A DNA stretch of 64,000 nt from an uncultured Pelagibacteraceae bacterium (GCA_902621345.1 CACNLV010000001.1:868001-932000); one strand, 5' to 3'. Positions 37,491-46,807 are shown, counted from the stretch's first letter. Notes: generated from the letters alone by a model not told the origin. Translations and numbers: made by a program.

Positions 37491-38461
37491 TTTTTAAAAT
37501 TTTTCCTTATTTCATCAACACTGTATGGTGGATTTTTTCTGTGTACCATACGATGACAATTTGAACATAAAACTGAGAAATCCTCAATCTTAAACTCTAC
37601 TATTTCACCTTCCGGTAAGTCCTGAATTTGTCTTTTATGGTGGGCCTCAATATACTCCTCTTTCTTCTTATTAAGACTTAATTTTCCGTATACCTTCTTA
37701 AAATTAAAACCACATGCTTCACAAGTATATCCAAGTTCTTTTTTAACTTTTCTAGAATTTGAGTAAGCCCTCTCAATTCTTCTATGAGTTTTATATTGTC
37801 TCATTTCTTTTAAAGTTGTGAGACCTTCAGATGGTTTATAATCATCCTCTGTGCTATCAGTATCAATGCCACCTTTATACGATAATAGAGAGTACAAGCT
37901 TAACATGTTATTTAGGTCTGTAATTAATTGCTCTTCACTAAAATCTTTTGAAAAATCATACTCTATTCCAAATGCATGTCCTTTTTCGTAAAGATAAGGT
38001 CTAGTAGTGTTTCCTGATAATTTTGTTGATAGATCAATTGGTTTATATTCAAAACTTTTTTTAAATTCTGGAATTCTATCTCTTATAAAATCTGCTCTTC
38101 TTAATAACTCTTTTGCTGCACCTTCAGTTTTTAGCTCCTTTTCTATATCAGTCATACCTTGATTAAAGCTTAAATAAACTCTCTTCATATCTATTGAGAA
38201 TAGATAAACGACATAATAACCCCTCATTGTAGACGTAGTAATTTCAGGATCTAACACAGCTATCCATGGAACATCGGCCCAATTAGAATGCTGACCACAA
38301 CTGCTTCTAAATTTGTAATGATCTTTATTCTTCCTAACATTAGGTTTTATTTTTTCTTTTGAGACACTGTTCATAAATGGAGCTAAGGAACTATCTTTCA
38401 TGGCTCCCATCTTTGCATTTAGATAGTTTGATGAGATTCTTATCAATGCCTCTTTAATCAT
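37487..38461 (-). CDS. McrB-N-terminal-like (DUF3578/MrcB) domain plus HNH endonuclease, predicted modification-dependent nuclease
   Basis: A 324-residue two-domain protein. Residues 1-190 resemble the MrcB N-terminal DNA-binding domain of McrB-type restriction proteins: WADVPWIAVLDPEITTSTMRGYYVVYLFS followed by VYLSFNQG. In place of the McrB AAA GTPase there is a C-terminal HNH nuclease with zinc cysteines C247/C250 and C299/C302, catalytic H274-H275 (EAHH), N301 and H307. This arrangement suggests a type IV-like nuclease that reads modified bases and cuts, acting against phage DNA. It lies in the 25-bp-repeat islet at ssrA. Family reading is good; activity is inferred. Confidence 0.8.
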   Translation of the reverse strand: MIKEALIRISSNYLNAKMGAMKDSSLAPFMNSVSKEKIKPNVRKNKDHYKFRSSCGQHSNWADVPWIAVLDPEITTSTMRGYYVVYLFSIDMKRVYLSFNQGMTDIEKELKTEGAAKELLRRADFIRDRIPEFKKSFEYKPIDLSTKLSGNTTRPYLYEKGHAFGIEYDFSKDFSEEQLITDLNNMLSLYSLLSYKGGIDTDSTEDDYKPSEGLTTLKEMRQYKTHRRIERAYSNSRKVKKELGYTCEACGFNFKKVYGKLSLNKKKEEYIEAHHKRQIQDLPEGEIVEFKIEDFSVLCSNCHRMVHRKNPPYSVDEIRKNFKK

Positions 38462-38584
38462 GATCCAAGGTTATCAAATCCTTTAATCCATGACGACTCG
38501 ATTTTTGGACGTCATATGGACGACCAGACACGTAAAATTTATATGATTTTGGAAAAATAATTGACTATAATCAAACAAAGTTAA

Positions 38585-38609
38585 GGGCACCTGGCAACAG
38601 AACGCCCCT
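38585..38609 (+). repeat. 25-bp direct repeat, copy 2 (displaced tmRNA end; putative distal att site)
   Basis: Identical to 36989-37013. It ends 1 base before the ppdK stop codon (TTA at 38611-38613 on the plus strand). Here the hairpin GGGC-GCCC is followed by TTTT, so it could act as a Rho-independent terminator for plus-strand transcripts, which would fit its being the original tmRNA terminator before insertion. Copy 1 is followed by ACTCTTTT. Confidence 0.9.
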
Positions 38610-38610
38610 T

Positions 38611-41277
38611 TTATAATTTATTTTTTTTTAATTCTGCTTGAGCTGCTGCTAATCTAGCTATGGGAACTCTGTATGGTGAACATGAAACATAATCTAATCC
38701 TGCCTCTGCACAAAAATTAATACTCTTAGGGTCTCCTCCATGTTCTCCACAAATACCTAATTTAATTTTTTTATTTTGTTTTTTTCCTTTAGCTACTGCA
38801 ATTTCAATTAAATCTTTAACACCCTCGTCGATAGATACGAACGGATCTGAAGTAAATATTTTACTATCTACATAGTCATTTAAGAATTTTCCACTATCAT
38901 CACGACTTATACCGAAGGTAGTTTGGGTTAAATCATTTGTACCAAAACTAAAAAAATCTGCATGTTTTGCGATATCTTGTGATTTAATTGCTGCCCTAGG
39001 TAATTCTATCATTGTTCCAACTAAAAATTCTATTTTTTGTTTATTCTTTTTTTGAATTTTTCTAGCAGTATTAATTACAAGATCCTTCATAATTTTTATC
39101 TCTGCTTCAGTTGAAACAAGCGGTATCATTATTTCAGGAAAAGCAGATTTTTGTTTATTCTTTTTTAAATCTGATAAAGCTTCAAAAATTGCTATGCACT
39201 GCATTTCATAGATTTCAGGGAAAGAAATACCCAATCTACATCCTCTATGGCCTAGCATTGGATTTTGTTCATGAAGTTCATCTATTCTTGAAACTAAAAC
39301 TTTTTTATCTACTCCAAGAACATTTGCAACTTCAAGAATTTCCTTTTCAGATTTTGGTAAAAATTCATGTAATGGTGGATCTAATAATCTTACAGTTACT
39401 GGTAATCCAGACATAATCTTAAAAATTTCCATAAAATCTTTTTTTTGATAAGGTAATAATTTTTCTAAAGCCCTTTTTCTATCTTCAATTGTTTTTGACA
39501 AAATCATTTCCCTTACTGACAGAATTCGTTCTTCATCAAAGAACATATGTTCTGTTCTACAAAGACCTATACCCTCAGCTCCAAATGCTCTTGCTGTTTT
39601 TGTATCTAATGGAGTTTCTGAGTTTGCTCTAACTTTTAATTTTCGAATATTATCCGCCCAAGTCATCAATTTTGAAAATTCTCCAGATATTTCAGGTTTT
39701 ATTGTTGGAACTTCACCTAAAATTATTCTTCCATTTGATCCATCAATTGTAATCACATCACCTTCTTTAATTTCAAGAGAGGATGTTTTGAAAATTTTTT
39801 GATCGTAATCAATATCAATCTCACTTGAACCTGATACACAAGGTCTGCCCATGCCTCTTGCAACAACAGCTGCATGACTAGTCATTCCACCTCTGGCGGT
39901 TAAAATACCTTTAGCTGCATGCATTCCTTGTATATCCTCAGGAGATGTTTCAATCCTAACTAAAATTGTATCCTGCATCATGTTATTTAGCCTTTCAGCA
40001 TCTTCCGATGAAAAAACTACTTTACCACTTACAGCACCAGGAGATGCAGGAAGTCCATTTGCAATTACCTTTATAGGACTTTTTTCATTTAGAGTAGGAT
40101 GTAATAATTTGTCTAAGGAGTTTGCTTCAATCCTTAAAATTGCTTCATTCTTAGAAATTAATTTTTCCTTAACCATATCAACTGCTATTTTCACAGAAGA
40201 CTTAGATGTTCTTTTACCTGAACGCGTTTGTAATATCCAAAGTTTATTGTTTTCAACCGTAAACTCTACATCTTGCATATCCTTATAATGTTTTTCTAAC
40301 TTGGTTAAAATTTTGCATAACTCAGAATAGCTTTTTGGCATGGACTCTTCCATTGATGGCTCTTTAACTTTTGCACAATTTTTTGCTTTTTTTGTTATAT
40401 ATTGTGGTGTTCTTGTTCCCGCAACAACGTCTTCACCTTGTGCATTTATTAAATACTCGCCATATATATCTTTTAAACCATCTGATGGATTTCTTGTGAA
40501 AACTACGCCAGTTGCACAATCATTTCCCATATTGCCAAAAACCATAGATTGAACATTAACTGCTGTGCCCCATTCTGATGGAATTTGATTTAATTTTCTA
40601 TATACCTTTGCTCTTTTGCTTTCCCAGGATAAAAATACTGCGGTAATTGCTCCAAATAATTGTTGATAAACATCCTGTGGAAAATCTTTTTTTGTTTTTT
40701 CACGGACTATTTTTTTAAAATCATTAATTAAGCCATCCCAGTCATCTTCATCTAATTCGGTATCTAATAAAACTCCTTTTGTTAATTTAAAATTTTCTAT
40801 TAATTCCTCAAAATGATAATTTTCGACACCCATTACGACGTTACTATACATTTGAATAAATCTTCTGTAGCTATCTTTGGCAAATCTCCCATTAGAGGTT
40901 TTGTTTGCTAGTGCGATTACAGTTTTATCGTTCAATCCAAGATTTAAGATTGTGTCCATCATTCCAGGCATAGAGACTCTTGCTCCAGATCTGACTGATA
41001 ATAAAAGAGGATTTTTTAAACTTCCAAATTTTTTAGATACATCTTTTTCGATAATTTTCAGCTCTTTTTTAATCTTATTAACTATTTTTGCATTTAACTT
41101 TTTTTTTTGATTGTAAAATAATTCACAAACTCTGGTGGAAATAGTAAACCCAGGTGGTACTGGCAAACCCATCCTTCCCATTTCAAATAAATTTGCACCT
41201 TTTCCACCCAAAAGTTCTTTTTGTTTTTTAATTTTTTTTGATTTTTTTGATTTGAAATTGAATATTAAATTATTCAT
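38611..41277 (-). CDS. ppdK: Pyruvate, phosphate dikinase PpdK
   Basis: An 888-residue enzyme that interconverts pyruvate, ATP and phosphate with PEP, AMP and PPi. The N-terminal ATP-binding domain has LGGKGANLFEMG; the central phosphohistidine domain has GGMTSHAAVVARGMGRPCVSG; the C-terminal PEP domain has GHRGCRLG and CSPYRVPIARLAAAQA. Length matches the family. It overlaps glyS by 4 bases (ATGA), so it is coupled to a tRNA synthetase gene. The islet at ssrA ends next to its stop. Confidence 0.96.
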   Translation of the reverse strand: MNNLIFNFKSKKSKKIKKQKELLGGKGANLFEMGRMGLPVPPGFTISTRVCELFYNQKKKLNAKIVNKIKKELKIIEKDVSKKFGSLKNPLLLSVRSGARVSMPGMMDTILNLGLNDKTVIALANKTSNGRFAKDSYRRFIQMYSNVVMGVENYHFEELIENFKLTKGVLLDTELDEDDWDGLINDFKKIVREKTKKDFPQDVYQQLFGAITAVFLSWESKRAKVYRKLNQIPSEWGTAVNVQSMVFGNMGNDCATGVVFTRNPSDGLKDIYGEYLINAQGEDVVAGTRTPQYITKKAKNCAKVKEPSMEESMPKSYSELCKILTKLEKHYKDMQDVEFTVENNKLWILQTRSGKRTSKSSVKIAVDMVKEKLISKNEAILRIEANSLDKLLHPTLNEKSPIKVIANGLPASPGAVSGKVVFSSEDAERLNNMMQDTILVRIETSPEDIQGMHAAKGILTARGGMTSHAAVVARGMGRPCVSGSSEIDIDYDQKIFKTSSLEIKEGDVITIDGSNGRIILGEVPTIKPEISGEFSKLMTWADNIRKLKVRANSETPLDTKTARAFGAEGIGLCRTEHMFFDEERILSVREMILSKTIEDRKRALEKLLPYQKKDFMEIFKIMSGLPVTVRLLDPPLHEFLPKSEKEILEVANVLGVDKKVLVSRIDELHEQNPMLGHRGCRLGISFPEIYEMQCIAIFEALSDLKKNKQKSAFPEIMIPLVSTEAEIKIMKDLVINTARKIQKKNKQKIEFLVGTMIELPRAAIKSQDIAKHADFFSFGTNDLTQTTFGISRDDSGKFLNDYVDSKIFTSDPFVSIDEGVKDLIEIAVAKGKKQNKKIKLGICGEHGGDPKSINFCAEAGLDYVSCSPYRVPIARLAAAQAELKKNKL

Positions 41278-43343
41278 TGCTCACTTTTAATTTTTGAAAA
41301 ATTTATAAAGCTCTGGAATGTTTTACATAACATATTAATCAGTTCCAATCTGTTTTTTTTTAATATTTCACTTTCATCATTAACCTTTACATTGTCAAAA
41401 AATTCAGATACCTCTTTTTGGCATCCAGCCAAAATTAATAATGATTTCTCATAGTTTTCATCATTTTTAATGTCAGCATAATATTTTTTAATTTCTGTTA
41501 TTTTTTTATATAAATTTTTTTCAAAATCATTTTTAAATATACCACTATCAGTTATATTATTAACCTCAATTTTTGTGTTTCTTATCTCTGTTTCAAAAAT
41601 ACTTGATGCTCTTTTATAACTTGAAGTAATGCTTTTACCAATTGGACTATTAATAACTTTATTGAGACATTTAGCTTTTTCAAAAGATGAAAAAAAATTG
41701 TTTAATGAAAATGACGATAAAGTGGCTTCAATTATATCATGTCGTATCTCTTTTTCTTTTAGATAGTATCTAAATCTATCTTTGAAAAAATCATATAATT
41801 CTTTTTGTAAATTTTTGTTCTCAAGATTAAATCCTTGATCCTCATATAAACGTGAGGAAAAAGTAAATAGATCATTTATTCTTAAATTTTTTTTATTCTC
41901 TATTATAGTTCTAATTATACCTAATGCACTCCTCCGCAACGCTAAAGGATCTTTTGAACTTGTTGGTTTTTCATTAATACCAAAAAAACCCACCAATGTG
42001 TCAACTTTATCTGTGATGGACAAAGCAATACTGAATGGTTTTTTGGGAACCTTGGAGTAAAGACCGACAGGTAAATATTGTTCCGTTATTGCGAGAGAAA
42101 TATCTTTCTCAAACCCCTGGTGTTCAGAAAAGTATCCGCCCATTATACCTTGTAGTTCTGGGAACTCACCAACAAGATCGGATGTTAAGTCAGTTTTACA
42201 AATTGAGGCGGATAGCTCTACCTTTTCTTTACTGATTAACATTTCATCTGAAATCATTCCTCCAAGTTTTCTCATGCGTTGTACTTTTTCGAAATAAGTT
42301 CCGAGACCTTTGAAAAAGTTCATTGACCTTAATTCTGATACTTTTTTTACTAAATTTTGAGATTTATCTTTATTCCAAAAAAATTCTGCATCACTTAATC
42401 TTGCATTTACAACCCTTTCATTTCCAATTTTAATAAAACCTTTTGTGTCCTTTTTGTTTGATACAATCAAAAATTCATTGGTAATTTCATTTTTATAATC
42501 AAAAGTTGGAAAATATTTTTGATGTGTCTCCATAGTCAAAATTAAAATCTCCTTCGGGACAGACAAAAAATTCTTATTAAAATTACATAATAAAATATTT
42601 GGGCTATCAACTATATTCACTACCTCATCAATAAGCTTCAAATTTTCATACACTTTTAATTTTTTTTTGTTCAACATTTTTGTGAAAGATTTATTTATTA
42701 TCTTTAGCCTTTTATTATGATCAATAAAAATACCTTTTTTTTCAAAAAATTTATTGTATGTCTTAAAATTCTTAAAAGATTTTTTTTTCTCCTCAAAATC
42801 TTGATCTATAAAAGTCAAATTTGAGGAGGTTAAATGATGAAATTTAAAATCTATTATCTTTCCATCAAATACTGATAATATTGATTTTAATGGCCTTCCC
42901 CAATTAAGCTCAAACTCTCCCCATTTCATTGATTTCTTCCACTGATAATTGCCTAAAATTTTTGGGATATATTCCTCAAGTAATTCGTGTGTTTTTAATT
43001 TAATTGATTTCGTTTTGTAAAAATAAAACTCCTCTTTTTCAGTTTTTTTTTTAACTAATTCTTGCCTTTCAATCTTGTTCGACCTTAAAAAGCCCTCTAA
43101 CGCTTGATTAGGAGCGTTTGTTTTTGGGCCTTTTATCTCTCTTGGTTTAATCTCGATTTGTTTATCTAGTCCATCAAAAACAATTACTAATCTATTTGGA
43201 GAAGATAATGAAAAACTTTTTTTTGATTTTATAGATTTGTTATCAAATAAAACTTTAAATTCCTGAAGAATTTTTTCTCTTAAATTTTTTTGAAGCCCAG
43301 CAGGAATTTCTTCACTAAAAAGCTCTAAAAAAAATTCTGACAT
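41274..43343 (-). CDS. glyS: Glycine--tRNA ligase beta subunit GlyS
   Basis: A 689-residue beta subunit of the bacterial alpha2beta2 glycyl-tRNA synthetase. The N-terminal LLELFSEEIPAG-type segment reads FFLELFSEEIPAGLQK. The HD-like region has TDLTSDLVGEFPELQGIMGGYF, with DPLALRRSALGIIR following. The C-terminal DALR-like anticodon region is present. It starts 1 base after glyQ and overlaps ppdK. Confidence 0.96.
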   Translation of the reverse strand: MSEFFLELFSEEIPAGLQKNLREKILQEFKVLFDNKSIKSKKSFSLSSPNRLVIVFDGLDKQIEIKPREIKGPKTNAPNQALEGFLRSNKIERQELVKKKTEKEEFYFYKTKSIKLKTHELLEEYIPKILGNYQWKKSMKWGEFELNWGRPLKSILSVFDGKIIDFKFHHLTSSNLTFIDQDFEEKKKSFKNFKTYNKFFEKKGIFIDHNKRLKIINKSFTKMLNKKKLKVYENLKLIDEVVNIVDSPNILLCNFNKNFLSVPKEILILTMETHQKYFPTFDYKNEITNEFLIVSNKKDTKGFIKIGNERVVNARLSDAEFFWNKDKSQNLVKKVSELRSMNFFKGLGTYFEKVQRMRKLGGMISDEMLISKEKVELSASICKTDLTSDLVGEFPELQGIMGGYFSEHQGFEKDISLAITEQYLPVGLYSKVPKKPFSIALSITDKVDTLVGFFGINEKPTSSKDPLALRRSALGIIRTIIENKKNLRINDLFTFSSRLYEDQGFNLENKNLQKELYDFFKDRFRYYLKEKEIRHDIIEATLSSFSLNNFFSSFEKAKCLNKVINSPIGKSITSSYKRASSIFETEIRNTKIEVNNITDSGIFKNDFEKNLYKKITEIKKYYADIKNDENYEKSLLILAGCQKEVSEFFDNVKVNDESEILKKNRLELINMLCKTFQSFINFSKIKSEQ

Positions 43344-43344
43344 T

Positions 43345-44226
43345 TTATATTTGTGTATCTACCCAAATTGCCGCTGCTAATTTTGTTATTTCTCTTATTC
43401 TTCCAATAAATTCTGCTCTTTGTGCAACACTAATTGCTCCACGAGCATCCAACACGTTAAAAACATGACTTGCTTTTAAACATTGATCATAAGCTGGGAG
43501 TGATATTTTTTTTTCAACAAGTAATCTTGCTTCATTTTCAACCATATCAAAAATCTTAAAAAGATTTTCTGTATTAGCATGATCAAAATTATACGCAGAA
43601 AACTCTTTTTCTGCTTGATGAAAGACCTCTCTATACTCTATGCCTTCATTGTTCCAAATCAAATCATACACATTTTTTTTCTCCTGAGTAAACATACATA
43701 TTCTTTCTAAGCCATAAGTTATTTCAACTGAAACAGGCTTACATTCAAACCCTGCCATTTGCTGAAAATATGTAAATTGAGATATTTCCATTCCATCACA
43801 CCATACTTCCCATCCTAAGCCTGCGGCTCCAAGCGTTGGGCTTTCCCAGTCATCTTCTATAAATCTAATATCATGGTTTTTATGATTGATTCCAATTACT
43901 GACAAACTATTTAAATAAAGTTTTTTAATGTCTAATGGTGATGGTTTTATGATAACTTGAAACTGGTAATAATGTTGAAGTCTATTGGGATTATCTCCAT
44001 ACCTGCCATCAGTAGGTCTTCTTGAAGGTTGTACATAAGCTGCTTTCCAAGGTTTTGGTCCTAGTGATCTTAAAGTAGTTGCAGGGTGAAAAGTTCCAGC
44101 TCCAACTTCCATATCGTAAGGTTGTAAAACTACACATCCATGTTTGCTCCAAAACTTTTGCAGATTAATTATTGTATCTTGAAAAGTTTGGAACCTTGAT
44201 TTTTTTTTATTTTTTTTAGAGACCAT
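43345..44226 (-). CDS. glyQ: Glycine--tRNA ligase alpha subunit GlyQ
   Basis: A 293-residue catalytic subunit of class II type. Conserved blocks are [52 protein letters not shown] and [20 protein letters not shown]. It activates glycine and charges tRNA-Gly with GlyS. It overlaps the upstream S49 peptidase gene by 11 bases, in an sppA-glyQ-glyS-ppdK run. Confidence 0.97.
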   Translation of the reverse strand: MVSKKNKKKSRFQTFQDTIINLQKFWSKHGCVVLQPYDMEVGAGTFHPATTLRSLGPKPWKAAYVQPSRRPTDGRYGDNPNRLQHYYQFQVIIKPSPLDIKKLYLNSLSVIGINHKNHDIRFIEDDWESPTLGAAGLGWEVWCDGMEISQFTYFQQMAGFECKPVSVEITYGLERICMFTQEKKNVYDLIWNNEGIEYREVFHQAEKEFSAYNFDHANTENLFKIFDMVENEARLLVEKKISLPAYDQCLKASHVFNVLDARGAISVAQRAEFIGRIREITKLAAAIWVDTQI

Positions 44227-45022
44227 ATTTTTGCCAAACTGATCTTTCCTCTAGTATATTTGCCAGTTGATCAATATTATAATTTGAAGATGATAATTTT
44301 CTACTCAGCCAGCTTTTAGACTTTTCAAATTTTTTAATAATTACATCCTCACCAAATTTATCTTTTAATACCTGACTGGCATTTCCAATTTCATCTATCA
44401 AACCCAGCTCTTTTGCTTTTCTACCAGACCAAAATTCACCAGAAAACAATTCTACTTCTGCATTTTTTAATTTTGAGGATCTGCTTTTTTCAACAACATT
44501 TATAAAATCTTTATGCAAATCTAATTGAATATTCTTTAATCTCTCAATATCCTCTTTTTTTTCATCAAGAAATGGATCTAATGTGCTTTTATTTTTTCCA
44601 GCAGTGTGAACTCTTCTCTCAATACCTATTTTTTTAATCAATTCTGTAAATCCAAAAGATGAATAAATTACACCAATCGAACCTATTATTGAGCTGGAGT
44701 TTGCATAAATTTCATCACCAGCACATGCAATTAAATAACCACCTGACGCAGCTACATCTTCAGCAAAAACAATAACCTTTTTTTTACTTTTTTTTGCATG
44801 CTGTCTTATAAAGCTATAAATTAAATGAGATTGTACCGGAGACCCTCCAGGTGAATTGATAGTAATTGCCACGCATGGAGCTTTTTTAACTGAAAAAGCC
44901 TTTGATATTATTTCTTCTTGACCAGAAAAATCTATACCTTGTTTAAATTTTCCTACATTACCAATTACTCCGCTTAATTTTATATGTGGAACAATTATTT
45001 TCTTTTTAAAAATAGAGAGCAT
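44216..45022 (-). CDS. sppA: S49-family signal-peptide-peptidase-like serine protease (short SppA type)
   Basis: A 268-residue protease of the single-domain S49 group. The catalytic Ser lies in [20 protein letters not shown] and the catalytic Lys in [11 protein letters not shown]. The oxyanion region is [16 protein letters not shown]. Relatives degrade cleaved signal peptides in the membrane. There is no clear N-terminal membrane anchor, which sets it apart from long SppA. A strong promoter-like pair lies at 45062-45089. Confidence 0.88.
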   Translation of the reverse strand: MLSIFKKKIIVPHIKLSGVIGNVGKFKQGIDFSGQEEIISKAFSVKKAPCVAITINSPGGSPVQSHLIYSFIRQHAKKSKKKVIVFAEDVAASGGYLIACAGDEIYANSSSIIGSIGVIYSSFGFTELIKKIGIERRVHTAGKNKSTLDPFLDEKKEDIERLKNIQLDLHKDFINVVEKSRSSKLKNAEVELFSGEFWSGRKAKELGLIDEIGNASQVLKDKFGEDVIIKKFEKSKSWLSRKLSSSNYNIDQLANILEERSVWQKYGL

Positions 45023-45061
45023 TTTTTATACTTACAAAATTTTGAATGAATATAAAGACAC

Positions 45062-45089
45062 CTTATAATTGAACAATTAGGTGCGTCAA
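45062..45089 (-). promoter_or_regulatory. Predicted sigma-70-type promoter for the sppA-glyQS-ppdK run
   Basis: On the minus strand TTGACG (45084-45089) and TATAAG (45062-45067) are 16 bases apart, both 5/6 matches. The -35 abuts the -35 of the divergent ispB promoter, giving CGTCAATTGATA at 45084-45095. Confidence 0.6.
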
Positions 45090-45118
45090 TTGATAAGTAA
45101 TAAAAATAAACTTAATAT
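45090..45118 (+). promoter_or_regulatory. Predicted sigma-70-type promoter for ispB
   Basis: TTGATA (45090-45095) and TAATAT (45113-45118) are 17 bases apart. The expected start at about 45125 leaves about 12 bases before the ATG at 45137, which supports that start over the upstream TTG at 45125. Confidence 0.5.
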
Positions 45119-45136
45119 ACTAGTTTGTTTTCATAT

Positions 45137-46150
45137 ATGGGAACGGTAATTCAATTAAAAAAACAAATAAATAATTCCTATTTTCAATTGAAAGATTCGG
45201 TGGATGATAAACTAGTTTTAGTTGAGGAAAAAATTAGGTCCAAATTAGAAAGTGATGTTAGCTTAGTCAGCAGAATGACTGATTATCATCTTAAAACAGG
45301 TGGTAAAAGACTAAGAGCTTTACTTACTTTAGGTTCAGCAAAACTGTGTGGTTATACTAAGGGCGCTAGAGATATTAATCTTGCAGCTTGTGTAGAACTT
45401 ATTCATTCAGCAACCTTGATGCATGACGATGTTATAGATAATGGTTCTGTAAGAAGAGGAAAAAAAACATTAAATAAAATATGGGATAACCATTCATCTG
45501 TCTTGGTTGGAGACTATTTGTTAAGTAGATGTTTTGAAATGATGGTAGAAGATGGAAGCATTGAAGTTTTAAAATTACTGTCATCAACTTCCTCAAAAAT
45601 TGCTCAAGGTGAAGTTCTTCAGCTTCAACATAAAGGAGAAGTAGATATGTTAGAGGAAACTTATTTAAAAATTATTTCTTCCAAAACTGCAGAATTATTT
45701 GCTGCAGCCACAAAAGTTGGAGCTATTTTGTCTGACGTGAAAACAAAAGAAAAAGACGCTTTGGAGTTTTACGGAAGAAATTTAGGCTTAACATTTCAAA
45801 TAGCAGATGATACTTTAGATTATAATTCAGAACTAAAATTATTCGGAAAAAGAATTGGAAAGGATTTTTATGAGGGAAAAATAACTCTTCCAATAATTTT
45901 GTTGTTTCAAAAGGGGAATGTCCAAGAAAAAGTAAATCTAAAAGAAATTTTTTTAAAAACAAATAGAGCTGAAAATGATTTTAATTATACGTTATCTCTT
46001 ATAAAACAATATGAAATTATCAAAGAATGTTATCACAAAGCACATCACTACATTAACTTAGCATCTAACTCTTTGTCGATATTTAAAGACTGTAAAGAAA
46101 AAAATATTCTTGAAAATTTAACTTCATTTAGCCTTTCTAGAGATTTTTAA
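45137..46150 (+). CDS. ispB: Polyprenyl (octaprenyl-type) diphosphate synthase IspB
   Basis: A trans-prenyltransferase of about 337 residues making the side chain of ubiquinone. The first Asp-rich motif is LMHDDVIDNG and the second is QIADDTLDY; GGKRLRALLTLG and SSKTAELFAAA are also conserved. The start is set at ATG 45137, because the longer frame begins with TTG inside the predicted transcript start. Its stop codon overlaps the pdxH stop in the shared TTAA at 46147-46150. Confidence 0.93.
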   Translation: MGTVIQLKKQINNSYFQLKDSVDDKLVLVEEKIRSKLESDVSLVSRMTDYHLKTGGKRLRALLTLGSAKLCGYTKGARDINLAACVELIHSATLMHDDVIDNGSVRRGKKTLNKIWDNHSSVLVGDYLLSRCFEMMVEDGSIEVLKLLSSTSSKIAQGEVLQLQHKGEVDMLEETYLKIISSKTAELFAAATKVGAILSDVKTKEKDALEFYGRNLGLTFQIADDTLDYNSELKLFGKRIGKDFYEGKITLPIILLFQKGNVQEKVNLKEIFLKTNRAENDFNYTLSLIKQYEIIKECYHKAHHYINLASNSLSIFKDCKEKNILENLTSFSLSRDF

Positions 46151-46773
46151 GGACTTAAAAGACTTTTGGTCCAGCTATTATCTTCAACTAATGAATATTT
46201 TAGTCTCTCATGAATTCTGTTATCTCCATCAAGCCAAAATTCAATAGTTGATGGTTTTAAATTCCACCCCGACCAATGACTAGGTCTGGGCACATTATTT
46301 TTATCTTTATATTTGTTTCTAAAATTTTTCATTGCGTTTAGAAGTTCATTTCTATCTTTTAAAACGCTGCTTTGTTTCGAAGCCCATGCACCTATCCTAC
46401 TTTCATAAGCTCTTGAATTGTAATAATCATCTGCTACCTTTTCACTAACTGGACTTAATGTTCCTACTATTCTGATTTGTCTAAGTAAACTCTTCCAATG
46501 AAAACACATTGAAGCATTTGGATTTACTTTAATTTCTTTTCCTTTTTGACTATCTAAATTAGTGTAAAAAATAAATCCGTTTTTATCAAAACCCTTTAAA
46601 AGTACCATTCTGACAGATGGAATGCCATCTTTGCTAGCAGTGCCTAATGCTAAAGCATTTGGATCGTTGATTTCTTTCTTTTTAGCCTCATCAAACCACT
46701 TTCCAAATAGTTCAAAAGGTTCGTCTACATCTAAAAAGCACTTATTAAGACCGAGTGAGTTTTTTTCATTCAT
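46147..46773 (-). CDS. pdxH: Pyridoxamine 5'-phosphate oxidase PdxH
   Basis: An FMN-dependent enzyme of about 208 residues that makes pyridoxal 5'-phosphate. Blocks are PNALALGTASKDGIPSVRMVLLKGFD, FYTNLDSQKGKE, CFHWKSLLRQIRIVG and the C-terminal EFWLDGDNRIHERLKY. The longer frame to 46845 would overlap the divergent aroC coding region, so the ATG at 46771-46773 is preferred, leaving a 34-base divergent gap. Confidence 0.93.
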   Translation of the reverse strand: MNEKNSLGLNKCFLDVDEPFELFGKWFDEAKKKEINDPNALALGTASKDGIPSVRMVLLKGFDKNGFIFYTNLDSQKGKEIKVNPNASMCFHWKSLLRQIRIVGTLSPVSEKVADDYYNSRAYESRIGAWASKQSSVLKDRNELLNAMKNFRNKYKDKNNVPRPSHWSGWNLKPSTIEFWLDGDNRIHERLKYSLVEDNSWTKSLLSP

Positions 46774-46807
46774 AATTTTAACAAAATAATCTATACAATA
46801 TAAATTA

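Larger units (their letters stand above)
37014..38609. mobile_element. Putative 1.6 kb genomic islet integrated at the 3' end of the tmRNA gene
   Basis: The segment lies between ssrA and ppdK, is bounded by two perfect 25-bp copies of the tmRNA end, and contains only two genes: a DUF3578-HNH endonuclease and a small secreted protein. Duplication of a tmRNA 3' end is the classic footprint of integrase-mediated island insertion. Removing one repeat unit would leave ssrA directly abutting the ppdK stop codon, in keeping with the tight spacing elsewhere. No integrase, excisionase or transposase is visible, so this would be a remnant or an element mobilised in trans. Inference from repeat and content. 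Confidence 0.6.

Noticed and set aside
37066-38515. Short imperfect similarities near the two ends of the ssrA islet (TTGGACG at both ends; GAGTCG against CGACTC)
   Set aside because: Only 6-7 bases match; too short to call terminal inverted repeats or recombinase core sites.
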